DNA of 41,782 bases, taken from positions 14,159 to 55,940 of the forward strand of contig PBWH01000029.1 in the NCBI GenBank assembly GCA_002727195.1, in the 5' to 3' direction. Each line of letters opens with the position of its first letter. Positions within the stretch are counted from its first letter, which is position 1. A program made the position numbers and the translations under genes. The stretch comes from Gemmatimonadota bacterium. GTDB taxonomy: Bacteria; Latescibacterota; UBA2968. Below, one piece after another: positions 16,387 through 25,504 of this stretch. The notes below the pieces were generated by a model that did not search any database, was not told the origin of the DNA, and saw nothing but the letters and a program-made list of their open reading frames with translations.

Positions 16387-18057
16387 ATGGCTTCTGACCC
16401 TACGCAAACGAGTCCACCAATGTCTACTCCGCACCAGATCACTCAACCCGCCTACCGCCCGAATGTAATGGGCCGGAACGGTGCTGTCACCTCCGGTCAT
16501 CCACTCGCGTCACAAGCTGGGATCCGCATCCTGCAGGCCGGTGGAACCGCCATCGACGCAGCGATTGCAACCGCTGCTGCCATCGGCGTTGTCGAACTAC
16601 CGATGTCGGGCGTTGGCGGAGACGGCTTCATCATGTGCTACGACGCGGCCACCAAACGGATGTACGGGGTCAACGCCACCGGGCCAGCACCCACTGGCGC
16701 GACGCGTGCGTTCTACCTCGAACGCGGTGGCATCCCGATGAAAGGCATTCTCAGCGTGTCGATCCCCGGGATCGTCGACGGCTGGTTGATCGCTCACAGA
16801 CAGTTTGGACGTCTTCCGCTCATCGACGTATTCGGTCCGGCGATCGAGCTGTGCGAGCAAGGCTTTCCGGTCAGCTACAAACTTTCGAACACACTCAAGG
16901 CCGAGCACGACCGATTCGGAACAGACCCGTATACGAAACCGATCTTCGAGCCCGATGGCCGACCACTCGAACCCGGTGAAATCCTCTACCAACACGATCT
17001 CGGCACCACCCTCAGACGTATCGCCACGGAAGGCCGTCGTGCCTTCTACGAAGGTGAAATAGCGGAGACCATCGCAACATTCTCACGGGAGTACGACGGG
17101 CTGATCACCGCCGAGGATCTGGCCAGGTATCGGGCGAGATGGGACGAGCCGATACACGTCGATTACCACGGCCACCGTGTTTACGAGATGCCACCCAACT
17201 CATCAGGCCACATCCTCCTGCAGGAGCTAAACCTGGTTGAGCACTTCGATATCGCGGGCATGGGCTGTCTGTCTGCAGACAGCATCCACGTGATGGTCGA
17301 GGCGAAGAAGCTGGCATTCGCAGACCGGGAGAGGCATATGGCCGACCCGGATTGGATCGATGTTCCCATCGGCCAGCTGCTCTCGAAGGACTACGCAGCT
17401 GAACGTGCAAAGGAGATCGATCTGGGCAAGGCGGCAGGGGTCGTCGAGTCAGGCATCCCGGAGTCAAAGGACGAAACAACATGCTTCACCACGGCGGACG
17501 GTGACGGAAACGCGGTCTGCATCCTACAAAGCATCCAGGGTGGGTGTGGATCGAGCCTGATCGCCGGGAACACGGGCATCTTGCTGAACAACCGTATGAC
17601 TTACTGGCATCTGGAGGAGGGTCATCCCAACGACCTCGCCTCGGGCAAGCGCGTGCGGCATACGATGAACCCCGTCATCGCTACACGGGTCGGGGAACCC
17701 GTGATCGTCTGCGGTACTCCGGGCGCCGACACGCAAGTCCAGACGAACCTGCAGCTGCTGACGAATGCCATCCACTTCGACATGACCCCACAGGAAGCCG
17801 TTGAGGCACCCCGTTGGCGAAACCTGCAGAACCCGATGGAGTCGACGGTCCCGCATACCTGCGAGGAGCGCCTGCAGATGGAGTCGCGATTTAACGAGGC
17901 CACACTCACCGATCTCGAGAAACGCGGACACAAGCTCGAGATCCTTGGCGACTGGGGCGGGCCCGGCAACGCTCAGTTTATCCGCCGACGACCTGACAGC
18001 GGCGTCCTGTTGGGTGGTGTAGACCCTCGGCGCGACGGATACGCGATCGCGTGGTAG
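16387..18057 (+). CDS. Gamma-glutamyltranspeptidase family enzyme (cytoplasmic)
   Basis: An Ntn-hydrolase of 556 residues, normal for the family. The N-terminal part reads GAVTSGHPLASQAGIRILQA and AGGTAIDAAIATAAAIGVVE, both characteristic. The nucleophile is the threonine at about residue 364-365 in KDETTCFTTADGDGNAV, where the precursor cleaves itself into two subunits. MNPVIATRVGEPVIVCGTPG and QTNLQLLTNAI complete the small subunit. Typical members remove gamma-glutamyl groups from glutathione in the periplasm, but no signal peptide is present here, so this one probably acts inside the cell on another gamma-glutamyl or amide substrate. No Shine-Dalgarno site precedes the first ATG; an internal ATG at residue 12 is an alternative start. 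The ankyrin gene follows after eight bases. Confidence 0.92.
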   Translation: MASDPTQTSPPMSTPHQITQPAYRPNVMGRNGAVTSGHPLASQAGIRILQAGGTAIDAAIATAAAIGVVELPMSGVGGDGFIMCYDAATKRMYGVNATGPAPTGATRAFYLERGGIPMKGILSVSIPGIVDGWLIAHRQFGRLPLIDVFGPAIELCEQGFPVSYKLSNTLKAEHDRFGTDPYTKPIFEPDGRPLEPGEILYQHDLGTTLRRIATEGRRAFYEGEIAETIATFSREYDGLITAEDLARYRARWDEPIHVDYHGHRVYEMPPNSSGHILLQELNLVEHFDIAGMGCLSADSIHVMVEAKKLAFADRERHMADPDWIDVPIGQLLSKDYAAERAKEIDLGKAAGVVESGIPESKDETTCFTTADGDGNAVCILQSIQGGCGSSLIAGNTGILLNNRMTYWHLEEGHPNDLASGKRVRHTMNPVIATRVGEPVIVCGTPGADTQVQTNLQLLTNAIHFDMTPQEAVEAPRWRNLQNPMESTVPHTCEERLQMESRFNEATLTDLEKRGHKLEILGDWGGPGNAQFIRRRPDSGVLLGGVDPRRDGYAIAW

Positions 18058-18065
18058 GAGGAGAG

Positions 18066-18482
18066 ATGGGAGAGCGATTTGAGGAGGCCGTTCAGGCCGT
18101 CGTCAGCGGAAGCGCTGAATCATTGAGGCGGCTCCTGGCCGAGGATCCCGACCTCGTCCACACCAGATCGGCGAGCATGCATCAGGCGACGCTGATCCAC
18201 TACCTCGGAGCTAACGGTGTCGAGAGGGAGAACCAGAAGACACAAGGCAACGCGGTCGAAATCTGTCAGATTCTCTTGGATGCGCGTGCCGAAGCGCGTG
18301 CGTCTTCGAAGGTCTACGGAGGCGACTCACGGACGCGGGACACGGTGCTCAGCAGCAATCATCCCCAGGATGCGGGCGTTCAGACCAATCTGGTCAGGAC
18401 CCTGATCGCCGGCGGGGCAGATCCGAACAGTCTCAACGACCCCAGTATCTCCTGGCAGGCTCCGTTCCCTGTGTGGACATGA
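18066..18482 (+). pseudogene. Ankyrin-repeat protein gene, 3' end lost
   Basis: From the ATG at 18066 (GGAGGAGAG just upstream, overlapping the previous stop) it reads FEEAVQAVVSGSAESLRRLL and ATLIHYLGANGVERENQKTQ, then NAVEICQILLDARAEA and NLVRTLIAGGADPN, which is ankyrin repeat-type sequence. At about residue 125 the ankyrin pattern stops, and the last residues and stop codon are antisense to an FtsX permease remnant on the other strand. The natural protein should continue with more repeats, so the gene has been cut by a deletion or insertion and now ends in foreign sequence. A shortened product of 138 residues could still be made. Confidence 0.7.
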
Positions 18483-19013
18483 CGGCGTCGAACCAGAACA
18501 ACCACGACATTTCCGGCGTCGGATCGCGCATCACCCCGGTCACCTTGAGGTTCGACTCGAAGTGGAGGTCGTCGACCTCGATTGGCCTCCCGATGGGGTC
18601 CTCTTTGCCAAAGAACCGCTCGGCCATCCATTCGGTGATCACGATCCCGTTGGGCTCACGCTGAACGGTGGCTGGGTCACCGTGGACCAATTCGAAATCG
18701 AAGTCCTCGAATTAGTTGGGGTCAACCAGGGTGACCCGCTGCTCGAAGACCTTGTCGTTGGCGAGCGCCCAGATCCGCATTGACCAGACCCGAACCGTCG
18801 CCTCGACGCTCGGGAACTCATGGAGCAGCGTCGGCCCGAGGCGCCTGACGTTCATGGTTCGGACCGGAGTTCCTCCCCCTGCGACTTCCTAAGCACGTGG
18901 TAGATCCGATCGCCCTTTTCGTGGAACTGGTCGAATACCAGCTTCCGCTGAACGAACAGGATCACGAGGATACAGCACGCCAGACCGATACAGAGCTCAA
19001 TCCGTGTCGGCCT
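18433..19013 (-). pseudogene. Remnant of an FtsX/MacB-type ABC transporter permease
   Basis: Reading leftward on the minus strand from 19013, one frame gives LCIGLACCILVILFVQRKLV then FDQFHEKGDRIYHVLRK, the standard first helix and start of the extracellular MacB_PCD domain. It hits TGA near 18854 and continues in another frame with RRLGPTLLHEFPSVEATVRV. A TAA at 18714-18712 interrupts that frame, after which FEDFDFELVHGDPATVQREP, GIVITEWMAERFFGKEDPIG and KVTGVMRDPTPEMSWLFWFD follow. One frameshift, one nonsense codon and loss of the remaining three quarters show that it is dead. Its left end adjoins the truncated ankyrin gene. It accounts for the apparently empty 18483-19042 stretch. Confidence 0.85.
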
Positions 19014-19042
19014 CTACGGGAAATCAACGGGTCGGCCAAATC

Positions 19043-19840
19043 TTAGCCGATGCTCTCCAGCGCCAGCGCCCCCTCACCGAACATCACGTTCCACGTGTGT
19101 CCCCGCTCCGATACCGTCTCCGCATCAAGATAGCAGACACTGAACGCCCGCCTGGGGATATCCGTCGAATTCATTTCTGAACTGTGCAGCATCCAGTTGT
19201 GCAGCAGGACACCTTCCCCAGCCTTCAGCTCCAGGTATTCGGGCTCATGTTCCTCCACCAGCTCTTCGATCTGCTCGGGGGTCAGAAAGCCGGCACCAGA
19301 TTCGGGATTCCGCAAGGTGTCGTGCGAACCGGGCACGATCTTCACGCACCCGTTGGCGATCGTTGAATCGTTGAGTGCAGCCCAAACTGTGATCTGCGGA
19401 TCACGATCCAGATCGCGCCATCGATCCTGATGCCACTGGAGCTCGGTCCCCCCGTGGGCGGGCTTGTTCATGAACATGGCTCGGAAACACGCTATGGACG
19501 TGCCCTCGCCATAGACTCGCTCGCATATATGCCTCATCAGAGGCTTCTGCATATATGCAAGGTAGCCCGCATCGTATTCGAGATCCTGGATCTTCCGGTA
19601 GGCCAGCGTGGCGCCCTTGCGCCCTTTAGACTGCGGCCCCGGTTTGCCGTCCCGCTCCGGATCGCTGTCGAGCTGCATCATCGTCCGCCTGTAGTCGATG
19701 TCTGCCGTACCCAGCATGATGTCGTCAATCCGCTGTCCCAGCAGGGCCAGTTCCTCGTCGTCCATGACGCGTCCAAGCCGCACGTATCCATCCCGATCGA
19801 ACCGTGTCCATTCTTCTTCTGTCAGTGTATCTCGGACCAT
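19043..19840 (-). CDS. Phytanoyl-CoA dioxygenase (PhyH) family oxygenase
   Basis: An Fe(II)/2-oxoglutarate oxygenase of 265 residues. The iron ligands appear as His137 and Asp139 in LQWHQDRWRD and His219 in HNWMLHSSEMN; the 2-oxoglutarate arginine is probably one of the pair in DIPRRAFSVCY. The start at 19840 is chosen over two upstream in-frame starts because GGAGGAA lies six bases before it and the family homology (TEEEWTRFDRDGYV) begins at once. Family members hydroxylate small molecules, sometimes as the first step of breaking down unusual lipids or amino compounds. The substrate is unknown. It is not clearly part of an operon; the broken permease lies downstream. Confidence 0.92.
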   Translation of the reverse strand: MVRDTLTEEEWTRFDRDGYVRLGRVMDDEELALLGQRIDDIMLGTADIDYRRTMMQLDSDPERDGKPGPQSKGRKGATLAYRKIQDLEYDAGYLAYMQKPLMRHICERVYGEGTSIACFRAMFMNKPAHGGTELQWHQDRWRDLDRDPQITVWAALNDSTIANGCVKIVPGSHDTLRNPESGAGFLTPEQIEELVEEHEPEYLELKAGEGVLLHNWMLHSSEMNSTDIPRRAFSVCYLDAETVSERGHTWNVMFGEGALALESIG

Positions 19841-19989
19841 CTGTTCCTCCATCAAGTGTGCGTTGGAGGCAAAGATAGATCGGTTGACGGACGAGGACAA
19901 ACGACCCACAGCAAGAAATGTGTAACAGGATCGGACCCTGGATGCATCTAACGGTTAACTGTTGAGCCATCAGAATGAGGGAGCCCCCC

Positions 19990-20759
19990 ATGAAACTGTA
20001 TAAGCTCTTGATGATCCCCCTGGTCGTCGCCTGCAAATCGACCGTTTACGTCAGCTCCAATTCATCGCAAACCGAAACGATCGAGGAAAATCTGAAAGTC
20101 AGGCCGGGCGGATCGATCGCCCTCCGGAACGTCCACGGCAGCATCGACGTCTGTGTCCGACAACGGAACGAGATCTGGCTGGTCACCGAGAAGCCAAAGC
20201 CCGATCGGAGCAGGAGGCCCGAAGGATCCTGGAAGAGACGGAGATCCAGATCAAAAAGGATGGCAATGATATCGAGGTGCACCCCGAACGCAACGATTGG
20301 AACTTCGGCAACGAACGCAGTCTGAAAGAGACCTACACGGTGACCGTTCCGGAGCGGTTCGATGCTTGTGCCAAAAGCGTCAACGGGGGCGTCGAGATCA
20401 ACGGCCTTCACTGCAAGGCGTCGGCAGAAACCGCGAACGACGGGATCGAGCTCGCCAACATCGCCGGGTCCTTCCAGGCCAAGAGCGTGAACGGAGGTGT
20501 CCGAGTCGAGCTGATCGAGACCTCCGGGTCCGACCCACTTCAGTCTCAGACGGTCAACGACAGTATCGGGGTTGCCCTTCGTGACGGGATTGGGGCTAAA
20601 ATCCAGGCACAAACGGTGAACGCAGAGATCCGGACCGACTTCCCGATCGAGGTGCGAGGGGTCATCGGTAAATCGCTGAAGGGCAAGATTAACAGGGATG
20701 GGCGTAAACTCAGCCTCCAGGCCATCAACGGCGCTATCCGGATCAAGAAGGCGATATAG
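19990..20759 (+). pseudogene. DUF4097-like beta-helix lipoprotein, frameshifted
   Basis: The 5' part from 19990 encodes a lipoprotein signal (KLLMIPLVVACKS, Cys as +1) and NLKVRPGGSIALRNVHGSID up to about VTEK. The coding sense then moves to another frame near 20200, as if one base were missing, and continues AKARSEQEARRILEETEIQI, then the repeat-rich part with units SVNGGV, TANDGI, SVNGGV, TVNDSI, TVNAEI and AINGAI about 20-25 residues apart, typical of DUF4097 beta-helices. A corrected protein would be about 255 residues, an outer-surface or periplasmic lipoprotein. Because everything but the one-base shift is intact, either a recent mutation or a sequencing error is possible. Confidence 0.75.
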
Positions 20760-20761
20760 CC

Positions 20762-22207
20762 TTAGCGGGCAGTGTAGTCAGCGTCTAGCGGGCAGGGCAG
20801 CCCGTCACGCGCCATCAACCCGACCCGCGCGAGACCGTGCAGGAGGAAGCTCGGGCCCATCTGGGATTCATACCACTCGATTCCCGCCGCGCCCCTGGGA
20901 ATCGGCGCATCGCAGTATCGATCGATCAGGAACTCGCCCAGACGTCCGGCGCGGTCCAGCCATCCGCCATCCTGAGTTAGGTCATATAGGTCGGCCAGGA
21001 GACCAAGACCAAGTCCGGAATCCATGGAGGGAACAGCGACGTCCGAGGGAAACGGCTCATCGGCATAACTGTGTCCGGCTGCAGCCGCCCAATCCAGAAG
21101 TCGCTGATCGCGAGTGATCCGGTAGCCGCACAGGCACGTCAGGGCCACGTAGCTCGCCGGCCACACGCCATACTCGCTCCCCCAGATCGGCGTTGTTTGC
21201 TTGATCGCGTTCGATCCTCTCTGGCATGACAGCACGAAGACGCCGTTGGCCGTATCGTGCGGCGCGTTGAAGAACCCGTCGACGTAGACCTGACCTCGCT
21301 CACGCATGGTCGCGGCCAGTTCGGGATTCCCTGACTCGACCAGCGGAGCCGCTTCCAGCAGGCTGACACCCAGCGACAGGGTTTGGCCCGCCGTATTGAC
21401 CTGGTAGAAATTGTCGTCATCCTCCGGCGAACGACTCTCGATCAGAAGCAAGCCCAGATCGTCACGCTTCGCCCACCAGTAGTCGAGCATCCTCCCGATC
21501 CGCCCGGCGAAATCCTCCCGGCCCGATTTCGCATACACGAAGGCCCAATCAAAGATGTAGAACCCACCGTGTCGTGGGAAGTCGCACGACCGAGCGCCTC
21601 TGTTGTACGGACGCTTATACATGATGTAGGCGTGGCGAATATACTCTTCCTCGATCTCTAAGGGCTCCCCCTCCGACCAGTGTCCATCGAGTCCTTCGCT
21701 GAACCTGTAGACGCTCTCCGGGTTGATGCCGTTTAGCTTCTCCCAAAGCCAGAGCGGTGCCTGCCGCAGATGGTCGTGTGTCACAGGTGGATCGTCCTCG
21801 CGTTCACGCAGCAGGTAGCTGTTTCCTATGGCGTCGTTCTTCAGGTGCCAGTAGGCGTGTTCGCCCCAAGGGAAGATCCCGGTTGGTGTGTTTGTGCAGT
21901 GTGTCGCGAACCGTTCCAGGTAGGTATCCGCCGCTTCGGCATAGTCAGCTCTGCCTTCCGATTCCGCGAGGGCATACATCGTGAGAAGCAGTGCCTGGTC
22001 GTGGATCAAGTTTGCCCCGAGGTGGGCTCGATCGCCGTCTCGCTGGCCGGGGATGGCCGGCGGCATGGCGTCGAGCATTTCGCCCGTCTGACGATCGAGA
22101 ATGGAGGGAATGAGGCCCTGGTATGGCCTGGCTGATTCGATCAGGCGATCGATGGCTGTTGTGACTGTCTCAATCATATTCGGCAGGTTGGCGAGGTCTA
22201 CGACCAT
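20762..22207 (-). CDS. Six-hairpin (alpha/alpha barrel) glycosidase-like protein, substrate unknown
   Basis: A protein of 481 residues from the ATG at 22207, preferred over a GTG 12 bases upstream because GGAGG then has normal spacing. It consists of helix-rich segments with aromatic and acidic residues typical of (alpha/alpha)6-barrel carbohydrate enzymes: HCTNTPTGIFPWGEHAYWHL, PRHGGFYIFDWAFVYAKS, DDDNFYQVNTAGQTLSLGVS, and WAAAAGHSYADEPF. No signal peptide is seen. I cannot assign a GH or PL family by eye; epimerase- and lyase-like six-hairpin proteins are all possible. It lies 88 bases after the TIM-barrel isomerase in the same direction, at the left end of the glycan region. Confidence 0.65.
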   Translation of the reverse strand: MVVDLANLPNMIETVTTAIDRLIESARPYQGLIPSILDRQTGEMLDAMPPAIPGQRDGDRAHLGANLIHDQALLLTMYALAESEGRADYAEAADTYLERFATHCTNTPTGIFPWGEHAYWHLKNDAIGNSYLLREREDDPPVTHDHLRQAPLWLWEKLNGINPESVYRFSEGLDGHWSEGEPLEIEEEYIRHAYIMYKRPYNRGARSCDFPRHGGFYIFDWAFVYAKSGREDFAGRIGRMLDYWWAKRDDLGLLLIESRSPEDDDNFYQVNTAGQTLSLGVSLLEAAPLVESGNPELAATMRERGQVYVDGFFNAPHDTANGVFVLSCQRGSNAIKQTTPIWGSEYGVWPASYVALTCLCGYRITRDQRLLDWAAAAGHSYADEPFPSDVAVPSMDSGLGLGLLADLYDLTQDGGWLDRAGRLGEFLIDRYCDAPIPRGAAGIEWYESQMGPSFLLHGLARVGLMARDGLPCPLDADYTAR

Positions 22208-22294
22208 CCCTCGATACACCCTCCGCCGCGTGAAGCCACGGCTCCGGGCACTCGGGATGAACGGTGCACAAGTGTGGCAATTCGCTACTAATCT

Positions 22295-23089
22295 CTACAG
22301 TTTCTCCCAATACTCGAGCCACTTCTTGTATCCCGTTTCCACGGGCTCAATATGTCCCACTTCGAACTCGAGCGCGTACTCACCCGTGTAGCCCAGACCC
22401 TCTACCTGATCGCACACCCACTGAACGTCGATCATCCCATCCCCGAGCATGCAGCGCTCCCACTTCCCATCCGCGTTGTAGTCGCCGTCCTTGATGTGGA
22501 CGTGGACGATGTGATCCTTGAAGACGCTGAACGCGTGCTTGTACTCCGTTCCCGTCGCCATCAGGTTCGAGGGCTCATACAGGATCCCGAAATGCTTCGA
22601 GCCGACTTTCTCCGAGATCTCGAGACAGGCCTCGGGATCACCCGAGATTTCCGTGCCGTGGTTCTCGATCCCCATCCAGATCCCGTCGCGCTCTGCGATT
22701 TTCGCGGCGTCCTTGAAGTATGGCACCAGCGTGTCAATCTCCTCCCGTTTCCCCTTACCTGGGGCAACCCGTATGGTTCGAGAGCCAAGGCGCTTTGCGA
22801 CGGCGAGCGTGTCCTGCATCTCCTTTACAGCTGCCTCCCGCTCCGCCTCGTCCTCCGACGAGAATCCCCTGCCACAATACGCCCCGATATTCGCGATTCG
22901 GAGACCGTATTGCTCACTGAGCCGTACGAGTTCATCCACGCTGTAGTCCGGATCCGTTACCGAGAAGTGTGGCATCCGAGCCAGTAGATCGACTTTGTCG
23001 AAGCCCGACTCGCTGATCACCTTGAGCGCATAGTCGAGCGGCTGCTCTTTGAGCGGAAAACTGCAGGCGGATACTCTGTTGATGTCCAT
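22295..23089 (-). CDS. Sugar phosphate isomerase/epimerase family TIM barrel
   Basis: A cytoplasmic protein of 264 residues of the xylose-isomerase-like (AP endonuclease 2) TIM-barrel family. Metal-binding positions appear in MGIENHG (Glu), HIVHVHIKDGD (His/Asp) and YALEFEVG (Glu); the usual metal-binding Asp region reads ILYEPSNLMATG, with Glu in place of Asp. Family members interconvert ketoses or epimerise sugars and inositols using a divalent metal. The exact substrate is not predictable. It precedes the six-hairpin protein and probably shares its transcript, making a small sugar-processing unit next to the lyase operon. Confidence 0.88.
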   Translation of the reverse strand: MDINRVSACSFPLKEQPLDYALKVISESGFDKVDLLARMPHFSVTDPDYSVDELVRLSEQYGLRIANIGAYCGRGFSSEDEAEREAAVKEMQDTLAVAKRLGSRTIRVAPGKGKREEIDTLVPYFKDAAKIAERDGIWMGIENHGTEISGDPEACLEISEKVGSKHFGILYEPSNLMATGTEYKHAFSVFKDHIVHVHIKDGDYNADGKWERCMLGDGMIDVQWVCDQVEGLGYTGEYALEFEVGHIEPVETGYKKWLEYWEKL

Positions 23090-23102
23090 CCCGTTTTATC
23101 CC

Positions 23103-23135
23103 GTCTGCCTTGCTGAAGCTTAAGCGAAGGCTGGA
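23103..23135 (-). repeat. Short hairpin repeat, copy 2, in a 232-base gap
   Basis: Read on the minus strand this begins TCCAGCCTTCGCTTAAGCTT and matches the plan of the element at 8664-8690, with GCCTT/AAGGC arms. The gap 23090-23321 between the isomerase and the DUF1961 gene otherwise contains no gene; a weak AAAAC/GTTTT inverted pair lies right at the end of the DUF1961 gene near 23308-23324 but is too short to call a terminator. Confidence 0.4.
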
Positions 23136-23321
23136 GTGACGCCGTCAGCAACTGGCCAACGGGTTCCTGTCAATTCAATTCGAATGCGCGTCGTATCGAG
23201 GGGCCAAGTCGTACACGAGTCAGGCGATCGTCCCTCGATACGGTCAGATTTAGAGTCCGAATTCAGCTAGAATCAAGACTGTCTGTTCACACGACCTACT
23301 CGGGATGAAAACACCCCCGTT

Positions 23322-24002
23322 TTAAGCCTGCGTTACCCCTCGTACCACGAGATTCGCATACTCCCCGATCAACGGCGCCATCTGCCTGAATCCGATCTTC
23401 CCGCCACCTAGCAGAGGCCCATATGTCTCACCATCATCCACCCACTCGAAGATTTCGAGATCGTTGATCGAGAAGCTGACTGTATCCGCGCATTTCACTA
23501 GCCGGATCCGGTACGGCGGTGTGGCGTCATCCACAGAGGGGAGTGGATCCGCGCCCTGACACACGAGGTGAAACCCGTGGCTCTTCCGAAGGTTGCACGT
23601 GTGGAAGGCGCGCTCGTCCGGATTTTTCCGACGGAAATAGGACACGTGGAGGGCGTTGATGTCGCTCGAGTGATACTGGTTGTACTCGCCGTGACGCTCA
23701 TTGAGGGCCGGATCGAACAGGTCTTGCCCTTCACCACCGATCGCAGAGAAGAACAGGATACACAAGCCGGGCTCGCGGATCGGCCACCAGTCCCACGATA
23801 CGACAATGTCATGTGGGAAGTTCTCGGGACACCAGTAAACGAAGTTCGCTGCCTGTCCCTCTTCCGGGTCGCGGCAATTCTCCATTCGCATGCGGCCCTG
23901 GGGAAACGTGACCGCCGCATCCCCCTCCATCTTGAACCCCACCACATCTGTCGGATCTGTCAGGGCATTCTGATAGATGATATTACCAAGTTCGTATGTC
24001 AT
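23322..24002 (-). CDS. DUF1961 family protein (YesU-like, concanavalin-type fold)
   Basis: A protein of 226 residues. IIYQNALTDPTDVVGFKMEG at the start, then DIVVSWDWWPIREPGLCILF, FDPALNERHGEYNQYHSSDI and HTCNLRKSHGFHLVCQGADP are characteristic of DUF1961, whose known member YesU is encoded in the Bacillus subtilis rhamnogalacturonan utilisation region. The fold is a jelly-roll like that of lectins and some polysaccharide lyases. There is no signal peptide. The ATG overlaps the TGA of the DUF3604 gene by four bases (ATGA), so it is translationally coupled as the last gene of the lyase operon. Whether it is catalytic or carbohydrate-binding is unknown. Confidence 0.85.
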   Translation of the reverse strand: MTYELGNIIYQNALTDPTDVVGFKMEGDAAVTFPQGRMRMENCRDPEEGQAANFVYWCPENFPHDIVVSWDWWPIREPGLCILFFSAIGGEGQDLFDPALNERHGEYNQYHSSDINALHVSYFRRKNPDERAFHTCNLRKSHGFHLVCQGADPLPSVDDATPPYRIRLVKCADTVSFSINDLEIFEWVDDGETYGPLLGGGKIGFRQMAPLIGEYANLVVRGVTQA

Positions 24003-25504
24003 GTCTTCTCCTCACCAAAACAGATCGGGCTCGACCACGCCATCTGTCCGTTTGCTTGCGTCACCCGAAGGTATACATAGCCGTCGTCACAGTTCGAAAA
24101 CGTGCAGCCACCGGACATAGTCAGCTTCGTTTTTTTGTGGGCCCGGTGCATCACGATCCAGGACGAAGGGCGCCCCATCGGAATCGCCACCCGACCATCC
24201 AGGAGTTCTCCGATCGTGACCTCTTGATTGGCCGTTCCCTTGTGGTTGGCAGTCCCCCAATCGACGGCCGTAGACACAATGCTGTTCTGGGCGTGGCAAG
24301 ACATATCGAGCTTCAGGCGTGTGTGTTCCGTTCCCTGGACCTCGAAACAGACGGCGTCATTCGCAGACGAGACGGTGTTCGAGTTCCTGGTCGTGAAGGC
24401 ACCCCCCCTCGACGTGTGGGACTGCCAGCGAATCGTGTTCATCAGATGATCGCCGACCTCTTTCCGGCGATGCTCGTCGAACGGATCCGACGCAAAGCAG
24501 GGCACGGGATTCAGCCACTCCCCATCGACGACCTCGAGTGCCCCCGTCCAGGCGTAGATGTGATAGCCCTTCATCGGCCCCCACCCATACTCGACCCGAA
24601 AACGGTAGGTATCGTCCGCACTCTCGGGTTGGCCGGATGAAGCGGGTGCCCAGGCCTCCACAGTCTTCCCGTCACGGATCAGCTCGACAAGCGCAATCTC
24701 GTCCCGACCGACCACCTCGAAGGCGATCTCCGCGTCACCAGGCTCAACTACGCTGCCCATTTGCTGACCATTGACCGTAAACGAGACCTCGATCCGATCC
24801 CCCGTCACCCCGTATGTCCGTCGGGCTCGAATCGCCTCCATCACGTGTCCGCGTGTGTTCTCCTCGGCCCAAACCGCGGTCAGGCCGAGACCGTATGCGC
24901 CTGGAAATCCGTCGTGATTGTCGGTGCCCGCCGTGAAGCCCACCCGGTGTCCCATCGCGAGGCCGCCCTGAGCCGTATACCGCGCCGACCCAGGTCCACC
25001 ACTGTGACCGAGCATCGGGTGGAATCCGCCGTCCCGCTCTGAGTTCCCGTGCTCCGAGTAGACCTCTACGACTGGTGACAGGTCCCGATCGAGCGCATCC
25101 CAGTCGACCCCCTGATTGTATGCGATATGGTGAGGAACCAGGATCGATCGCTCGGAGCGGTGGATCTCCTGTAGGGCCTCAAGAGACGGCGCGAAGTGCA
25201 GCGGCCGCATATCGTCCTGGTAAACGACGTGGACGTGCCCCCACTTTCGGGAGTGCCACTCGTAAGCAAGAAACGTCGTGAACAGCGAGGGTGCGTAGTG
25301 AGTCGATGCCGCCTGCTGGATGGCTTCCCAGTTCTCGTTGACGATCGGGTATCCCTCAGGGGCGTTTCCGTCAGCGTGCTGGGCGTGCGGCGTAAAGGCG
25401 TAGAAATCGAGATGGGATTTAGCGATCTCGTAGCTGCGCCCGAGCGAGCCCTGGCCATATCCGAGCTCGTTGTGGTTGTGGATATCTCCCCAGAGAAGCT
25501 TCAT
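23999..25504 (-). CDS. DUF3604-type PHP-domain protein
   Basis: A protein of 501 residues beginning with a PHP metal-binding motif: LLWGDIHNHNELGYG (Asp7, His9, His11), DFYAFTPHAQH (His40, His43), then SILVPHHIAYNQG and VGFTAGTDNHDGFPG. PHP domains coordinate two or three metals and usually hydrolyse phosphate esters. The C-terminal half (from about 260) is beta-rich (VSFTVNGQQMGSVVEPGDAE). DUF3604 proteins are frequent next to sulfatases and glycan enzymes, but their reaction is not established. The start is the ATG at 25504, which shares its A with the lyase TGA (TGATG); a TTG one codon earlier is less likely. No signal peptide. Confidence 0.88.
   Translation of the reverse strand: MKLLWGDIHNHNELGYGQGSLGRSYEIAKSHLDFYAFTPHAQHADGNAPEGYPIVNENWEAIQQAASTHYAPSLFTTFLAYEWHSRKWGHVHVVYQDDMRPLHFAPSLEALQEIHRSERSILVPHHIAYNQGVDWDALDRDLSPVVEVYSEHGNSERDGGFHPMLGHSGGPGSARYTAQGGLAMGHRVGFTAGTDNHDGFPGAYGLGLTAVWAEENTRGHVMEAIRARRTYGVTGDRIEVSFTVNGQQMGSVVEPGDAEIAFEVVGRDEIALVELIRDGKTVEAWAPASSGQPESADDTYRFRVEYGWGPMKGYHIYAWTGALEVVDGEWLNPVPCFASDPFDEHRRKEVGDHLMNTIRWQSHTSRGGAFTTRNSNTVSSANDAVCFEVQGTEHTRLKLDMSCHAQNSIVSTAVDWGTANHKGTANQEVTIGELLDGRVAIPMGRPSSWIVMHRAHKKTKLTMSGGCTFSNCDDGYVYLRVTQANGQMAWSSPICFGEEKT

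Noticed and set aside
23308..23324. Terminator after the DUF1961 gene
   Set aside because: The AAAAC/GTTTT pair is only five bases and A-T rich and overlaps the stop codon.
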